Notes: generated from the letters alone by a model not told the origin. Shown: positions 43,386 to 53,649, counted from the first letter of the stretch. The stretch: DNA of 64,000 bases from DATMXT01 sp963662765 (GCA_963662765.2 CAXXUP010000001.1:1-64000), one strand, 5' to 3'. A program made the numbers and translations.

Positions 43386-44702
43386 ATGTATGAATCCATT
43401 TTGGCGGCAATTATTGGCGCAAAGGAGCCGGTCTTAGAGACCGCCCAGTACCTGTGGGACCACCCGGAAACCGGATATCGCGAGTATGAAAGCAGCCGGT
43501 TTGTCGCAGAAAAACTGCGGGAACTTGGGCTGGAAGTGAGGGAGTTCGACATTCCGGGCTGCGTCGCCGTTTACGACACCGGTAGACCCGGTCCAAACCT
43601 CTGCATTATGGGGGAACTCGACTCCCTCATCATATTCGATCATCCGGACTGCAACGAAAAGGGCTATGTCCATGCCTGCGCCCATCATATGCAGCCGGCC
43701 GCCATGCTGGGCGCCGCTTACGGGCTTTTGAAATCCGGTGCGGAGGACAAACTCTGCGGCAAGCTCACTTTTGTGGCGGTTCCGGCCGAGGAGTGCATTG
43801 AGCTTGCTTTCAGAGAAGAACTTCGGAAAAACGGCAAAATCCGTTACTACGGCGGTAAACCGGAGTTTTTGGCCCGTGGTGTCTTTGACGATGTCGATAT
43901 TGCGATGATGTGCCACGGCGCCACCTATAAGGAAGACGAGGCTGTCTGGATGTGCGGCACCAGCAACGGCATGGTGGGCAAGATCATCCATTACACCGGA
44001 CTCGCCTGCCACGCGGCAAGCCCCCACAAGGGAATCAATGCCCTCTATGCGGCGACATTAGGGCTGTCGGCCGTCAACGCCATCCGTGAGAAGTTCGAGG
44101 AGAAAGACTACATTCGGGTCCATCCCATCATGACCCGCGGCGGCGATGTCGTCAATGCCATCCCGGACCACGCCGAGCTTGAAACCTATGTGCGCTCGGC
44201 CAGCGTCAAGGGCATGGTGGAAGCGGCAAAAGCTGTCGACCGCGCCTTTGTCGGTGGTGCTGTCTCCATGGGCTGCGAGTGCCGCATCTCGACCAAGGCC
44301 GGCTACATGCCGACCATTGTCTCAAAGGAGTTCACCGACCTCTGTGCAAACGTCATTCCGAGTGTCACCGGCAAAAGGACCTCCCTCGAACCCCATGAGA
44401 CCGGCTCGACCGACATGGGCGATATCTCGACCCTCATGCCGACCATGCAGTTCAACGTGGGCGGCTCGGTGGGGGCCTACCACAGCAAGAATTTGACCGT
44501 GCCGGAGTGCAACCGGGAGTCCATGTACTTAAACGGCGGACGTGTCATGGCTTCCGTCGCCTATGAGCTGCTGTCGGAGGGCGGCAAAAAGGCTGATGCG
44601 ATCATCACCGCCTATAAGCCGGAGTTTGCCTCCCCCGCCGAGTATATGGCGCTGGCCGACTCTTTCTTCTCCGATAAGACCTATCAAATCAACATCGACT
44701 AA
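43386..44702 (+). CDS. M20-family metallohydrolase, copy 1
   Basis: 438 aa. M20-type fold: GELDSLIIFDHPDCNE, HACAHHMQPAAMLGAAYGL (Cys/His metal ligands in HACAHHM), VPAEECIELAFREEL (catalytic Glu), CHGAT and the lid motif TGLACHAASPHKGINALYAA. The C-terminal part has HETGSTDMGDISTLMPTMQF. The M20D motif GHACGHD is replaced by VHACAHH. Likely an aminoacylase or amidohydrolase on N-acyl amino acids or short peptides. SD GAGGAGG. Near-identical length and very similar sequence to the next gene, 20 bp away. Confidence 0.9.
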   Translation: MYESILAAIIGAKEPVLETAQYLWDHPETGYREYESSRFVAEKLRELGLEVREFDIPGCVAVYDTGRPGPNLCIMGELDSLIIFDHPDCNEKGYVHACAHHMQPAAMLGAAYGLLKSGAEDKLCGKLTFVAVPAEECIELAFREELRKNGKIRYYGGKPEFLARGVFDDVDIAMMCHGATYKEDEAVWMCGTSNGMVGKIIHYTGLACHAASPHKGINALYAATLGLSAVNAIREKFEEKDYIRVHPIMTRGGDVVNAIPDHAELETYVRSASVKGMVEAAKAVDRAFVGGAVSMGCECRISTKAGYMPTIVSKEFTDLCANVIPSVTGKRTSLEPHETGSTDMGDISTLMPTMQFNVGGSVGAYHSKNLTVPECNRESMYLNGGRVMASVAYELLSEGGKKADAIITAYKPEFASPAEYMALADSFFSDKTYQINID

Positions 44703-44722
44703 ACTACAATTTGGAGGCCGAT

Positions 44723-46039
44723 ATGTACGAGAAAATACTGGCTGCCGTTGAGGCAAACAAGGCCCCCGTCCTCGAGACGGCCGACTTTCTCTGGAAGCAC
44801 CCCGAGACCGGCTACCGCGAATACGTTGGCAGCCGGTATGTGGCAGATAAACTGCGGGAGCTGGGGCTTGACGTCAAGGAGTTTGACATTCCGGGCTGCG
44901 TTGCCGTCTTCGATACCGGCAGGCCTGGCCCCAACCTGTGCATTATGGGTGAGCTCGACTCCCTCATCGTCTTCGATCACCCGGACTGCAACGAGAAGGG
45001 CTATGTCCACGCCTGCGCCCACCACATGCAGCCGGCCGCTATGCTGGGTGCCGCCTACGGGCTATTAAAGTCCGGCGCAATGGATGAGCTTTGCGGCCGT
45101 CTGACTTTTGTCGCAGTGCCGGCCGAGGAGTTTATTGAGCTGTCCTACAGGGAAGAGCTGCGTAAAGCCGGCAGAATCCGCTACTACGGCGGCAAGCCCG
45201 AGTTCATTGCGAGAGGCGTCTTCGACGACGTCGACATCACCATCCTCTGCCACGGCGCCGGCCGCAAGGAGGACGAGGACGTCTGGATGTACAGCACCAG
45301 CAACGGGCTCGTCGGCAAGATCATTCACTATACGGGCCTTGCCTGCCACGCGGCAAGTCCCCACAAAGGCGTCAACGCCCTCTATGCGGCGACTTTAGGC
45401 CTTTCAGCCGTCAACGCCATCCGTGAAAAGTTCGAGGAGAAAGATCACATCCGGGTCCACCCCATCATGACCCGCGGCGGCGACGTCGTCAACGCCATTC
45501 CAGACCATGCCGAACTTGAAACCTATGTGCGTTCCTCCAACGTGGAGGCGATGACGGCAGCAGCAAAGGCCGTAGATCGGGCCTTTGTCGGCGGCGCCGT
45601 TTCCATGGGCTGCGAGTGCCGCATCGCATCCAAGGCAGGCTACATGCCGACCATGGTTTCAAAGGAGCTTACCGAGCTCTGCTCCGACGTCATCCCGGCC
45701 GTCACCGGCAAGAAAACCAGCGTCTCCCCCCACTCGAACGGCTCAACCGACATGGGCGACATCTCGACTTTGATGCCGGCCATGCAGTTTTCGGTCGGCG
45801 GCTCAGAGGGCGACTATCATGGCAAGTCCATTCGCATTCCGGAGGAGTGCCGCGAGGCCATGTACTTAAACGGCGGCCGTGTCATGGCGGCCATCGCCTA
45901 TGAACTGCTCAAGGACGGCGGAAAAAAGGCCTGCGATATCATCGCCGCCTACAAGCCGGAATTCGCATCCCCCGCCGAGTATCTGGCGCTGGCCGACTCC
46001 TTTTACGCCGACAAGACCTACAAGATTGAAATTGAGTGA
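44723..46039 (+). CDS. M20-family metallohydrolase, copy 2
   Basis: 438 aa from the ATG at 44723 (GGAGG upstream), exactly the length of copy 1. All the same motifs: GELDSLIVFDHPDCNE, HACAHHMQPAAMLGAAYGL, VPAEEFIELSYREELR, TGLACHAASPHKGVNALYAA, STDMGDISTLMPAMQF. Differences cluster in a few segments, such as KEDEAVWMCGTS versus KEDEDVWMYSTS, so substrate preference may have diverged. A tandem duplication within one operon. Confidence 0.9.
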   Translation: MYEKILAAVEANKAPVLETADFLWKHPETGYREYVGSRYVADKLRELGLDVKEFDIPGCVAVFDTGRPGPNLCIMGELDSLIVFDHPDCNEKGYVHACAHHMQPAAMLGAAYGLLKSGAMDELCGRLTFVAVPAEEFIELSYREELRKAGRIRYYGGKPEFIARGVFDDVDITILCHGAGRKEDEDVWMYSTSNGLVGKIIHYTGLACHAASPHKGVNALYAATLGLSAVNAIREKFEEKDHIRVHPIMTRGGDVVNAIPDHAELETYVRSSNVEAMTAAAKAVDRAFVGGAVSMGCECRIASKAGYMPTMVSKELTELCSDVIPAVTGKKTSVSPHSNGSTDMGDISTLMPAMQFSVGGSEGDYHGKSIRIPEECREAMYLNGGRVMAAIAYELLKDGGKKACDIIAAYKPEFASPAEYLALADSFYADKTYKIEIE

Positions 46040-46045
46040 ACATAT

Positions 46046-46076
46046 AAAAAAGGCGGCCAAGCGGCCGCCTTTTTTT
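46046..46076. terminator. Bidirectional terminator
   Basis: AAAGGCGGCC / GGCCGCCTTTTTT between convergent M20 and peptidase genes. It overlaps the end of the latter. Confidence 0.9.
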
Positions 46077-46755
46077 ATTTCATTAGTGGATACCGTGTTA
46101 ACCTTTTCTGGAGCATGTTTCGCACGACGTCCAGTGTATGGGCCCACTCCTCGTAGACAAAAGACTCCTCCGGACCGTGCTCGTTGTAGTAGCCGACGGA
46201 AAGGTTCACGCCGCAGACTTTTTCGCACAGCACGACGATGTCGGTGCGGGAGTCGGTGCCGGCGTCGTGATAGCCGGTCTCGGCTTCAATATATGCCCGA
46301 AACTCCTGCGACACCGGCAGTTTGTAGAACTTGTAGTCGGTTGACCCTCTGCGGTCGAGCTGGACGATATAGCTGTGGTCATTGATTTCGGAAAAAATCT
46401 CCGGGCACTCGCGCTTCAAAAATTCCGAGCCCTGGGCACCGTGCTCCTCCCCGTCGAGGATGAGAAGCGAGTGGCCGCTGTCTCTCAGCAAAAAAGCCAT
46501 GGCACAACCGGCTCTGTCGTCCGCCCCAAGCCCTCGTGCGCGAGTCTCGTCGTAGACTGCGTCCCACACGGTGTCGGCATGGGCCGCGATGACGGCCCTG
46601 TCGCCTCTTACACCCGGAACATAAATGAACTGCTCCTTCGGTTTCTCCCCCCGCTTGCGGACGGCGCCGGGCAGTGCGGCAAATTTTTCGAAGACCGCGT
46701 CGGTCCCTTCGAGTGGAAGTGCCAGAAATTCTTCAACAGCCTGTCTTTCAATCAT
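46075..46755 (-). CDS. Compact di-metal peptidase (M42/M28/M20-like)
   Basis: 226 aa from the ATG at 46755 (GAGGAAG upstream). Motifs in order: AAHADTVWDA (first His and Asp), ARGLGADDRAGCAMAFLL (bridging Asp in ADDR), LDGEEHGAQGSEFL (Glu-Glu pair), VQLDRRGSTDYK and a final YNEHGPEE. This is the ligand order of co-catalytic zinc peptidases. It lacks the 100-residue lid/dimerisation insert of M20 enzymes, hence its small size. Ten bp after livF in the liv operon, so it likely acts on something the importer delivers. Confidence 0.82.
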   Translation of the reverse strand: MIERQAVEEFLALPLEGTDAVFEKFAALPGAVRKRGEKPKEQFIYVPGVRGDRAVIAAHADTVWDAVYDETRARGLGADDRAGCAMAFLLRDSGHSLLILDGEEHGAQGSEFLKRECPEIFSEINDHSYIVQLDRRGSTDYKFYKLPVSQEFRAYIEAETGYHDAGTDSRTDIVVLCEKVCGVNLSVGYYNEHGPEESFVYEEWAHTLDVVRNMLQKRLTRYPLMK

Positions 46756-46765
46756 AACAGCTTCC

Positions 46766-47476
<711 letters not shown>

Positions 47477-47489
47477 CTCATCATCTCCC

Positions 47490-48248
47490 CTATTCGCCCA
47501 GATACGCGGCAATGACCTTGGGATTGCTGGCGATCTCGGCTGGCGTTCCGGTGGCGATGATCTTGCCGTAGTCGATGCACACGATGTGCTCACAGATGCC
47601 CATGACGAGGCTCATGTCGTGCTCGATGAGCAGGATCGCAATGGCAAAGGTCCTGCGTATCTGGGCGATGGTCTCCATAAGCGCTTGGGTCTCGGTCGGA
47701 TTCATGCCGGCGGCAGGTTCATCTAATAGCAGCATTTTGGGATCGGTCGCAAGGGCTCTGGCGATTTCCAGTTTGCGCTGCTGACCGTACGGCAAATTGC
47801 CGGCGAGGTGCTCGGCGAGGTGCTCCATACCGAATATCTGCAGCAACCCCCTGGCTTTTTCGTCGGATGCCTTTTCCTCTTTCCAGTAGGAGGGAAGGCG
47901 CAGCATTCCGGCCGCCACCGAGTAGTGCATATTCTGGCTCATGGCAACTTTGACATTGTCCAGAACCGAAATGTCTTTAAAAAGCCGTATATTTTGGAAG
48001 GTTCGGGCCACTCCCATGCGGGAAATCTGATAGGGCTTCTTGCCGACAATGTTCTGGCCGCACAGCTCTATGGAACCAGCCGTTGGCTGATAGACCCCTG
48101 TCAGCATGTTGAATGCCGTCGTCTTGCCGGCACCGTTGGGCCCGATGAGCCCTACAAGGCGACCTTCGTCAATCGAAATTTCGAAATTTTCCACGGCCTT
48201 AAGGCCACCGAATGATATGGAGAGGTCTTTTACCGTAAGTATGCTCAC
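47490..48248 (-). CDS. livG: LIV-type ABC transporter ATP-binding protein LivG
   Basis: 252 aa. Walker A GPNGAGKTTAFN, signature LPYGQQRKLEIARAL (LivG-type), Walker B MLLLDEPAAGMNP, H-loop LLIEHDMSLVMG. Its ATG overlaps the livM stop. Confidence 0.97.
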   Translation of the reverse strand: MSILTVKDLSISFGGLKAVENFEISIDEGRLVGLIGPNGAGKTTAFNMLTGVYQPTAGSIELCGQNIVGKKPYQISRMGVARTFQNIRLFKDISVLDNVKVAMSQNMHYSVAAGMLRLPSYWKEEKASDEKARGLLQIFGMEHLAEHLAGNLPYGQQRKLEIARALATDPKMLLLDEPAAGMNPTETQALMETIAQIRRTFAIAILLIEHDMSLVMGICEHIVCIDYGKIIATGTPAEIASNPKVIAAYLGE

Positions 48249-49258
48249 GACGCCACCTCCTTGTCACGGGGCTTGCCGTTCTTTTTGCCGCGTCCCGTGA
48301 ACAGTTCGACCAGACGGGTAAGCCGAAACTCATGCCGGCCAAGGAGCCCGCCCGGCTTGATAATCATCATGACGACCAGCAGCACAGAGTAGGCAAGCAT
48401 GCGGTAGTCGGAGAATCCGCGCAGTAGCTCCGGAAGCAGCGTCAGTACCACGGCAGCGGCGACAGAGCCTGTAACCGAACCCATGCCGCCAAGCACCACG
48501 ATGACAAGAATTTCGATGGAGCGGTTGAAGTTGAATGTGGTGGCGCCCAGGATCCCCGTGTAGTGGGCAAAAATAGCGCCGCCAAGACCTGCCATGAAGG
48601 CCGATACCACAAAGGCCAGCGATTTGTAAAACGTGGTGTTGATACCGGCCGCCTCGGCCGCCACCTCGTCCTCGCGGATCGACATGATGGCCCTGCCGTG
48701 GCGACTGTGGATGAGCGCCACCATGCAGGCGATGGTGAGCACCGTCGTCCAGTATGCGATGGGCAGTGTCGACATTTTCGGGATGCCGCGAAGCCCTTTG
48801 GCCCCGCCGGTAACCGTGATGGACTCGACGATGACGCGGATAATCTCGCCAAAGCCGAGGGTGATGATCGCAATATAGTCGCCGCGCAGCCGAAGAGCCG
48901 GCACGCCGATGATAATGCCGCAGACCGCCGCTGCAAGCCCGCCCGCCAGCATCGCGATGAGCAGTGCGGCAAGGCTTGGCAGCGTCTCGGGCAGGACGTT
49001 CTTGGTCATAAGGGCGGCCGTATAAGCGCCGACCGACATAAAGCCGGCATGCCCCAGAGTCAGTTGCCCCAAAAATCCGGTGACAAGGTTTAAGCTGACG
49101 GCCAGAATAATGTTGATGAATACAAGCATCATTACGCCCTGCCAGTAGCGGGATAAAAATCCCACTCCGAGGGCGTATGAAAGGCCGATGTATATAATAA
49201 CAGATAATATCAGGTTATAGAGCCATGCCGTAAGCTCTTTTCGCTTCAGATAGTCCAT
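48245..49258 (-). CDS. livM: LIV-type ABC transporter permease LivM
   Basis: 337 aa, about ten helices. Motifs SLNLVTGFLGQLTLGHAGFM (permease signature of the branched-chain family), IKPGGLLGRHEF at the end and GDYIAIITLGFGEIIRV in the middle. Follows livH by 14 bp. Confidence 0.95.
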   Translation of the reverse strand: MDYLKRKELTAWLYNLILSVIIYIGLSYALGVGFLSRYWQGVMMLVFINIILAVSLNLVTGFLGQLTLGHAGFMSVGAYTAALMTKNVLPETLPSLAALLIAMLAGGLAAAVCGIIIGVPALRLRGDYIAIITLGFGEIIRVIVESITVTGGAKGLRGIPKMSTLPIAYWTTVLTIACMVALIHSRHGRAIMSIREDEVAAEAAGINTTFYKSLAFVVSAFMAGLGGAIFAHYTGILGATTFNFNRSIEILVIVVLGGMGSVTGSVAAAVVLTLLPELLRGFSDYRMLAYSVLLVVMMIIKPGGLLGRHEFRLTRLVELFTGRGKKNGKPRDKEVAS

Positions 49259-49272
49259 ACGCTTTAGCCCCC

Positions 49273-50160
49273 CTAAACCTTTTCGCTCGTCTTTTTGCCA
49301 AGCAGTCCCGTCGGCTTTACGATGAGTACGACGATGAGTACGCCGTATACGACCGCCTCGGCGAGCTGGGTCGAGACGTAGGCTTTTGTAAGGCTCTCAA
49401 TGATTCCCATAAGCATTCCGCCGAGCATTGCGCCCGGGAGGATGCCGATTCCACCGAAAACCGCCGCTATAAAAGCCCGCAGGCCCAAAGTTGAACCCAT
49501 GAGCGGTTCAACCTGCTGATAGGCCTGACAATAGAGCACCGCGGCTACAGCGGCCAAGGCCGTTCCGATGGCAAATGTGACTGAAATCGTCCGATTGACG
49601 CTGATACCCATCAGCTGGGCGGCCCCGGCGTCTTCGCTGACCGCCCGCATGGCCTTGCCCATTTTGGTCTTTTTGATAAAGAGCGTAAGACCCACCATCA
49701 TGATGACAGAGAGCGCGATGGTGAAGGCCGCGACAAAGCTGATCTGGAAGGATCCGATGATAATTGGCTTCGTGGGCAGAAATCCCGGAAAAGGGCGGGG
49801 GTTTGGCGTAAAGAGCAGCATTGCCAGGTTCTCAAGGAACAGACTGACGCCGATTGCCGTAATAAGCACCGAAATGCGCGGTGACCCGCGCAGCGGCTTA
49901 TAGGCGATGCGTTCCGAGAGCACCCCGATTATCATGGTGACGAGAATTGCCGGTACGACACACAGCCACACCGGAATGCCGCTTGACACCAAAACCGGGG
50001 CCGTGAACAGTGCTATGTAAGCCCCCACCATGATAAAGTCTCCGTGCGCAAAGTTGATGAGCTTGGCAATGCCGTACACCATGGTGTACCCCAGCGCGAC
50101 CAGCGCGTATATGCTGCCGACCTGGATGCCGTTGACGAGCTGTTTCAGAAATAAGAGCAT
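49273..50160 (-). CDS. livH: LIV-type ABC transporter permease LivH
   Basis: 295 aa. NGIQVGSIYALVALGYTMVY and LINFAHGDFIMVGAYIALF are the N-terminal signature of LivH; GKAMRAVSEDAGAAQLMGIS and the C-terminal VVYGVLIVVLIVKPTGLLG follow. First permease of the operon, 90 bp after livJ across an attenuating hairpin. Confidence 0.96.
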   Translation of the reverse strand: MLLFLKQLVNGIQVGSIYALVALGYTMVYGIAKLINFAHGDFIMVGAYIALFTAPVLVSSGIPVWLCVVPAILVTMIIGVLSERIAYKPLRGSPRISVLITAIGVSLFLENLAMLLFTPNPRPFPGFLPTKPIIIGSFQISFVAAFTIALSVIMMVGLTLFIKKTKMGKAMRAVSEDAGAAQLMGISVNRTISVTFAIGTALAAVAAVLYCQAYQQVEPLMGSTLGLRAFIAAVFGGIGILPGAMLGGMLMGIIESLTKAYVSTQLAEAVVYGVLIVVLIVKPTGLLGKKTSEKV

Positions 50161-50196
50161 GCAAAACAGTCCTTACTTTAGTTTAGACAAGTGTAT

Positions 50197-50230
50197 AAGC
50201 GGGCCGCTGCGAGATGCAGCAGCCCGCTTC
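50197..50230 (-). terminator. Partial terminator/attenuator between livJ and livH
   Basis: GCGGGC-GCTGC / GCAGC-GCCCGC (50199-50204 with 50222-50227, and the inner pair) followed on the minus strand by TTATAC. Such a hairpin after the binding-protein gene usually raises its dose over the permease genes. Confidence 0.7.
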
Positions 50231-50250
50231 TTGCACATTCGGTTTATCGA

Positions 50251-51414
50251 TTAGCCTTCGACCTTGGTCTTCAAGGTGTTTGCGCCGTCTTTGATTTCGA
50301 TGATGGCAACCGTCTTGATCGGGTCGCCGTTGTCGTCAAAGGTGATGGTTCCGGTGACGCAGTCGACCGATACTTCGTTCAGAGCAGCCACAATGGCGGC
50401 GGAGTCGGTCGAGCCGGCCTTCTCGATGGCGGCTTTGAGGATGTACATGGAGTCGTAGCCCAGGGCCGCGAAGGAGTTGGCGTCCTCGCCGTACTCAGTC
50501 TTGTAGGCGGCTAAGAAGTTGACGACAACGGGGTTCGTGTCCTCGGTGGAGTAGTGGTTGGCAAAGAAGCAGTTGTTCAGAGCTGCAATCTTGTCCGCGG
50601 GGGTAGCGCCGATGACACCGTCCCAGCCGTCTGCTCCGAGGAGGGCGCCGGTAAAGCCGATCTCACGCGCCTGAACGGCGATGAGGGCGTCGGTGTTGTA
50701 GTAGTCGGGGCAGAAGATGGCCTCGGCCTGCTTCTCCATGATGGTGGTCAGCTGGGTCCTGAAATCCTGATCGTCGGCGCCGTAGCCGAGGTAGTCAACG
50801 ACTTCAAGTCCGAGCTCTTCGGCCTTCGCTTTGAAAGCGGCGGCGCAGCCGGAGGAATAGTCGTCGGAAGTGTTGTACATGACGGCGACCTTGGTGGCGG
50901 CGAGATCCTGGGCCGCGAAGGTGGCCATGACTTTACCCTGAGTGGGGTCGATGAAGCAGGTGCGGAAGATGTTGGGTCCGACCAGCGTGATGTCGGCATT
51001 GGTTCCGGTGGGGGTGATCATGGGGATGCCATCCTCAAGCGCCAGGTCGGCAACTGCGAGGCAGGGCTTGGAGGTGACGTCGCCGATCAGGGCAACGATA
51101 CCCTTCTCCATGAGCAGGTTGTAGGCGTTCATGGCCTCGGTCACATCGCCTTTTTCGTCCATGACTTCAAGTTCGATCTGCATGCCGTTGATGCCGCCGG
51201 CCGCATTGATTTCCTTGGCGGCAAGCTTGGTGCCATTGGCGGAAGCGGTGCCGTAAACGGCTACGCCGCCGGTGAGGGGCGCCAGAACACCGACTTTAAA
51301 GGTAGTGGGAGTCTCGGGTGTCGGCTCCTCAGCAGGCTCTTCTTTTTTCGCGCAGCCGCCGAGCATGGCCAGAACCATGATGGCCGCGAGCAGCAGGGCA
51401 AGGTATTTTTTCAT
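50251..51414 (-). CDS. livJ: LIV-type ABC transporter substrate-binding lipoprotein
   Basis: 387 aa. Signal LALLLAAIMVLAMLGGC with lipobox LGGC (Cys21), then a periplasmic-binding-protein type I fold: KVGVLAPLTGGVAVYGTASA, INAAGGINGMQIELEVMD, LIGDVTSKPCLAVADLAL, and DYYNTDALIAVQAREIG. Residues GDVTSKPCL and TPTGTNADITL line the ligand cleft. Binds branched-chain or other amino acids at the cell surface. Promoter TTGAAC-18-TATAAT upstream. Confidence 0.95.
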   Translation of the reverse strand: MKKYLALLLAAIMVLAMLGGCAKKEEPAEEPTPETPTTFKVGVLAPLTGGVAVYGTASANGTKLAAKEINAAGGINGMQIELEVMDEKGDVTEAMNAYNLLMEKGIVALIGDVTSKPCLAVADLALEDGIPMITPTGTNADITLVGPNIFRTCFIDPTQGKVMATFAAQDLAATKVAVMYNTSDDYSSGCAAAFKAKAEELGLEVVDYLGYGADDQDFRTQLTTIMEKQAEAIFCPDYYNTDALIAVQAREIGFTGALLGADGWDGVIGATPADKIAALNNCFFANHYSTEDTNPVVVNFLAAYKTEYGEDANSFAALGYDSMYILKAAIEKAGSTDSAAIVAALNEVSVDCVTGTITFDDNGDPIKTVAIIEIKDGANTLKTKVEG

Positions 51415-51515
51415 GTTTCTTGTGCCTCCGTTTTGTCATTTTTCCGGCGCAACGTCGTTTTCCGAGGCGGAGTTCATTTTTCCGCTCGCGGCGCGTAAAC
51501 GCGGGATTGACGTAT

Positions 51516-51545
51516 ATTATATCCTACTTGCCCTGCTGTGTTCAA
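51516..51545 (-). promoter_or_regulatory. Promoter of liv operon
   Basis: TTGAAC (51545-51540), an 18-bp spacer and TATAAT (51521-51516), 101 bp before livJ. Confidence 0.75.
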
Positions 51546-51658
51546 TGGCTCTTTTCAACATCTTGTCACTATATTTGACACTCAACATTGGGTAATTTGA
51601 ATGAAAATTCTACTTTTACCTTAAATATCGAATATATATAACTTGCATACAAGCTGTA

Positions 51659-52351
51659 TCATTTGCCGATTTGCTCGTACAGAGCGTCAAGCGCATCAGA
51701 TACTCCACCTAAGCTGTCCACGATTCCCTCCCGAACTGCGTTTTCTCCGTCGAGTACGCTGCCGATGTCGGTCACAAGCTCGCCCACATTTTTCATGAGC
51801 TCCGTATACCGCCGCTCTGAGATTTTTGAGTTGCGTACGACGAAAGACACAATACGCTCCTCGATTTTGTCAAGGTAAAGGTAAGTTTGTGGCGCGCTGA
51901 CAATGAGACCGTTATATCGCACCGGATGAATGGTCATGGTGGCCGACGGCACGATGAAGGAGCGCTTGGCTGACACCGTCAGAGGCACTCCGATCGAATG
52001 TCCCCCGCCCAGTACCAGCGACACCGTGGGCTTGCGCATGGAGGCGATGACCTCGGCGATGGCAAGTCCCGCCTCAACATCGCCGCCCACCGTGTTGAGC
52101 AAAATGAGCAGCCCCTCAACCCTCTGCGATTCCTCGATTGCCACAAGCTGGGGCAGGATATGCTCATATTTGGTCGATTTTGTCGAGCCGCCGAGCTCGG
52201 TATGCCCCTCCACCTGTCCGATGATCGACATGATCTGGATGACTCCCCGACCTCCGTGGCTGGTGATGGATCCGTAGTCCCTCATGTCTCCAAGCCCTTT
52301 TTCTTTGTCCTTGTCCTTCTCCTTGTTGTTTTCGTCTCTATCTGAGTTCAA
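51659..52351 (-). CDS. tepA: ClpP-like protease (translocation-enhancing protein TepA)
   Basis: 230 aa. A ClpP-type fold: LLILLNTVGGDVEAGLAIAE (oxyanion Gly-Gly), nucleophile Ser in LVLGGGHSIGVPLTVSAK and His in MTIHPVRYNG, the order expected for a Ser-His-Asp triad. TepA/YmfB degrades spore or secretory proteins in Bacillus. The N-terminus is short and charged (NKEKDKDKEKG). No terminator was seen downstream. Confidence 0.92.
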   Translation of the reverse strand: MNSDRDENNKEKDKDKEKGLGDMRDYGSITSHGGRGVIQIMSIIGQVEGHTELGGSTKSTKYEHILPQLVAIEESQRVEGLLILLNTVGGDVEAGLAIAEVIASMRKPTVSLVLGGGHSIGVPLTVSAKRSFIVPSATMTIHPVRYNGLIVSAPQTYLYLDKIEERIVSFVVRNSKISERRYTELMKNVGELVTDIGSVLDGENAVREGIVDSLGGVSDALDALYEQIGK

Positions 52352-52402
52352 AATTACTACCTCCTTAAAAATGATTCGGAGGTATTATGTGCAGATAATT
52401 TG

Positions 52403-52441
52403 AAAAAAACTCGGCCGGAAATCCCTCCCCGGCCGAGTTTT
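52403..52441 (-). terminator. Terminator of DUF3810 gene
   Basis: AAAACTCGGCCGG / CCGGCCGAGTTTT (about 52406-52418 with 52429-52441), with a T-run on the minus strand. Confidence 0.9.
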
Positions 52442-52459
52442 GACACGCAAAAAGTCGGA

Positions 52460-53560
52460 TTACACCTGCTCCTCGTTCCATGCGACAATGAGGTCGACGA
52501 CAAGCCCGTAGCTTGCAATGCCCTCTTGCTCGCCGTTGGACTTTAAAAACAGGTCGTTAATTTTGCTGTGCAGCTTGCCTATAAACCCGTCATATTTTTC
52601 AATGTAGGCAAAATATTCACTGATGTCCGACCGGATGCCCGAGTCAAGGGAATTGTAGAGTTCGGCATAGTGATCGGGATCGGCATGGCGGTAGGCAGAG
52701 AGCGTATAGAGTAACCCCGTAAAACAGCCGGAGTAGCGCAAAGCGGGGTCATCGGAGGTCATGCAGACCAAGAAGGCCGAAAAATTGGCCTCGTTTTCCC
52801 GCGAAAAACCGAGGCTGTGGGCCATTTCATGGGCAACCGTAAAGGCCAGGGCCGGTGGAGTGGTGTCGTCGCTGACAATGGCCTCGCAGGTGAAGGGCGA
52901 GTACATGCCCCCGACTCCTAGGTAGGACATGGGTACGCTTAAAATGGCGCGTTTGGGCAGCGCTGCATATCCGGCGTAGACGGGCTCCAGCTTAGACAGT
53001 TCGGCGTAGACCGTTCGAAACTGCCGGCCGTAGCTGCGGACAGTCCGCCCGGAAAAATCGGCCTTCTCCCTTGCCGCTGAACCTTCTTCGGCCAGCGTCA
53101 TGACGGCCGCCCGCAACGTTACGACATTCACCTGCGCCTCATCATATTGTAGTGACTGCCCGAGCGATATTCTGGCATAGGCAAAGCCCATTGTGATGTT
53201 GAAGACGGTGAGCATGATGCCGATGAGCAGCAAGCAGGAGGATAAAATTCCGCCTTCGCTGGGCAACTCATCCTCCGGCTTTCGAAACATGGAGATCACA
53301 AGATAGATGAGCACCGGTATCAGGGCGATCAGCATGACTTCCAGCAGTGAAAACGGCAGCCATCCGGTCAGCCATTTGATGGGGGCCGAGACGGTCTTCG
53401 ACACCGGCATCAGATATTTTGTGACAGCGTCCGCCGAAAGCAGTCTCGGGAGTGCCCATGTCGCCGCAGCCGACAGGACTGCCACAGCGGCCCAAAGTCC
53501 TCTCGCGTCAAAGCGGACCCACCGTTTGCCGTGGTAGCGGTCCTTCAGTTTTTCATTCAA
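52460..53560 (-). CDS. DUF3810 membrane metalloprotease-like protein
   Basis: 366 aa. Three membrane segments in the first 130 residues (GLWAAVAVLSAAATWALPRL; LLEVMLIALIPVLIYLVISM; LSSCLLLIGIMLTVFNITMG), then a soluble domain with VAHEMAHSLGFSRENEANFS. HExxH plus a downstream E (ENEAN) is the gluzincin layout. Motif PMSYLGVGGMYSPFTCEAIV is a DUF3810 hallmark. Probably a membrane peptidase; substrate unknown. Confidence 0.87.
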   Translation of the reverse strand: MNEKLKDRYHGKRWVRFDARGLWAAVAVLSAAATWALPRLLSADAVTKYLMPVSKTVSAPIKWLTGWLPFSLLEVMLIALIPVLIYLVISMFRKPEDELPSEGGILSSCLLLIGIMLTVFNITMGFAYARISLGQSLQYDEAQVNVVTLRAAVMTLAEEGSAAREKADFSGRTVRSYGRQFRTVYAELSKLEPVYAGYAALPKRAILSVPMSYLGVGGMYSPFTCEAIVSDDTTPPALAFTVAHEMAHSLGFSRENEANFSAFLVCMTSDDPALRYSGCFTGLLYTLSAYRHADPDHYAELYNSLDSGIRSDISEYFAYIEKYDGFIGKLHSKINDLFLKSNGEQEGIASYGLVVDLIVAWNEEQV

Positions 53561-53610
53561 CGGTTTTCCCCCTTCTGTCTCCCCGCCTGCCGGAATGCCG
53601 CGGTATCATA

Positions 53611-53649
53611 ATCGCCGTCCGCTGCACGTTAGACACAGCGGACGGCGAT
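53611..53649. repeat. 14-bp inverted repeat sharing the AGCGGACGGC stem
   Basis: ATCGCCGTCCGCTG (53611-53624) pairs with CAGCGGACGGCGAT (53636-53649). No T-run follows, so it is a weak terminator at best for dppA. The core AGCGGACGGC also forms the stems at 24.7 and 63.3 kb. Confidence 0.85.
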
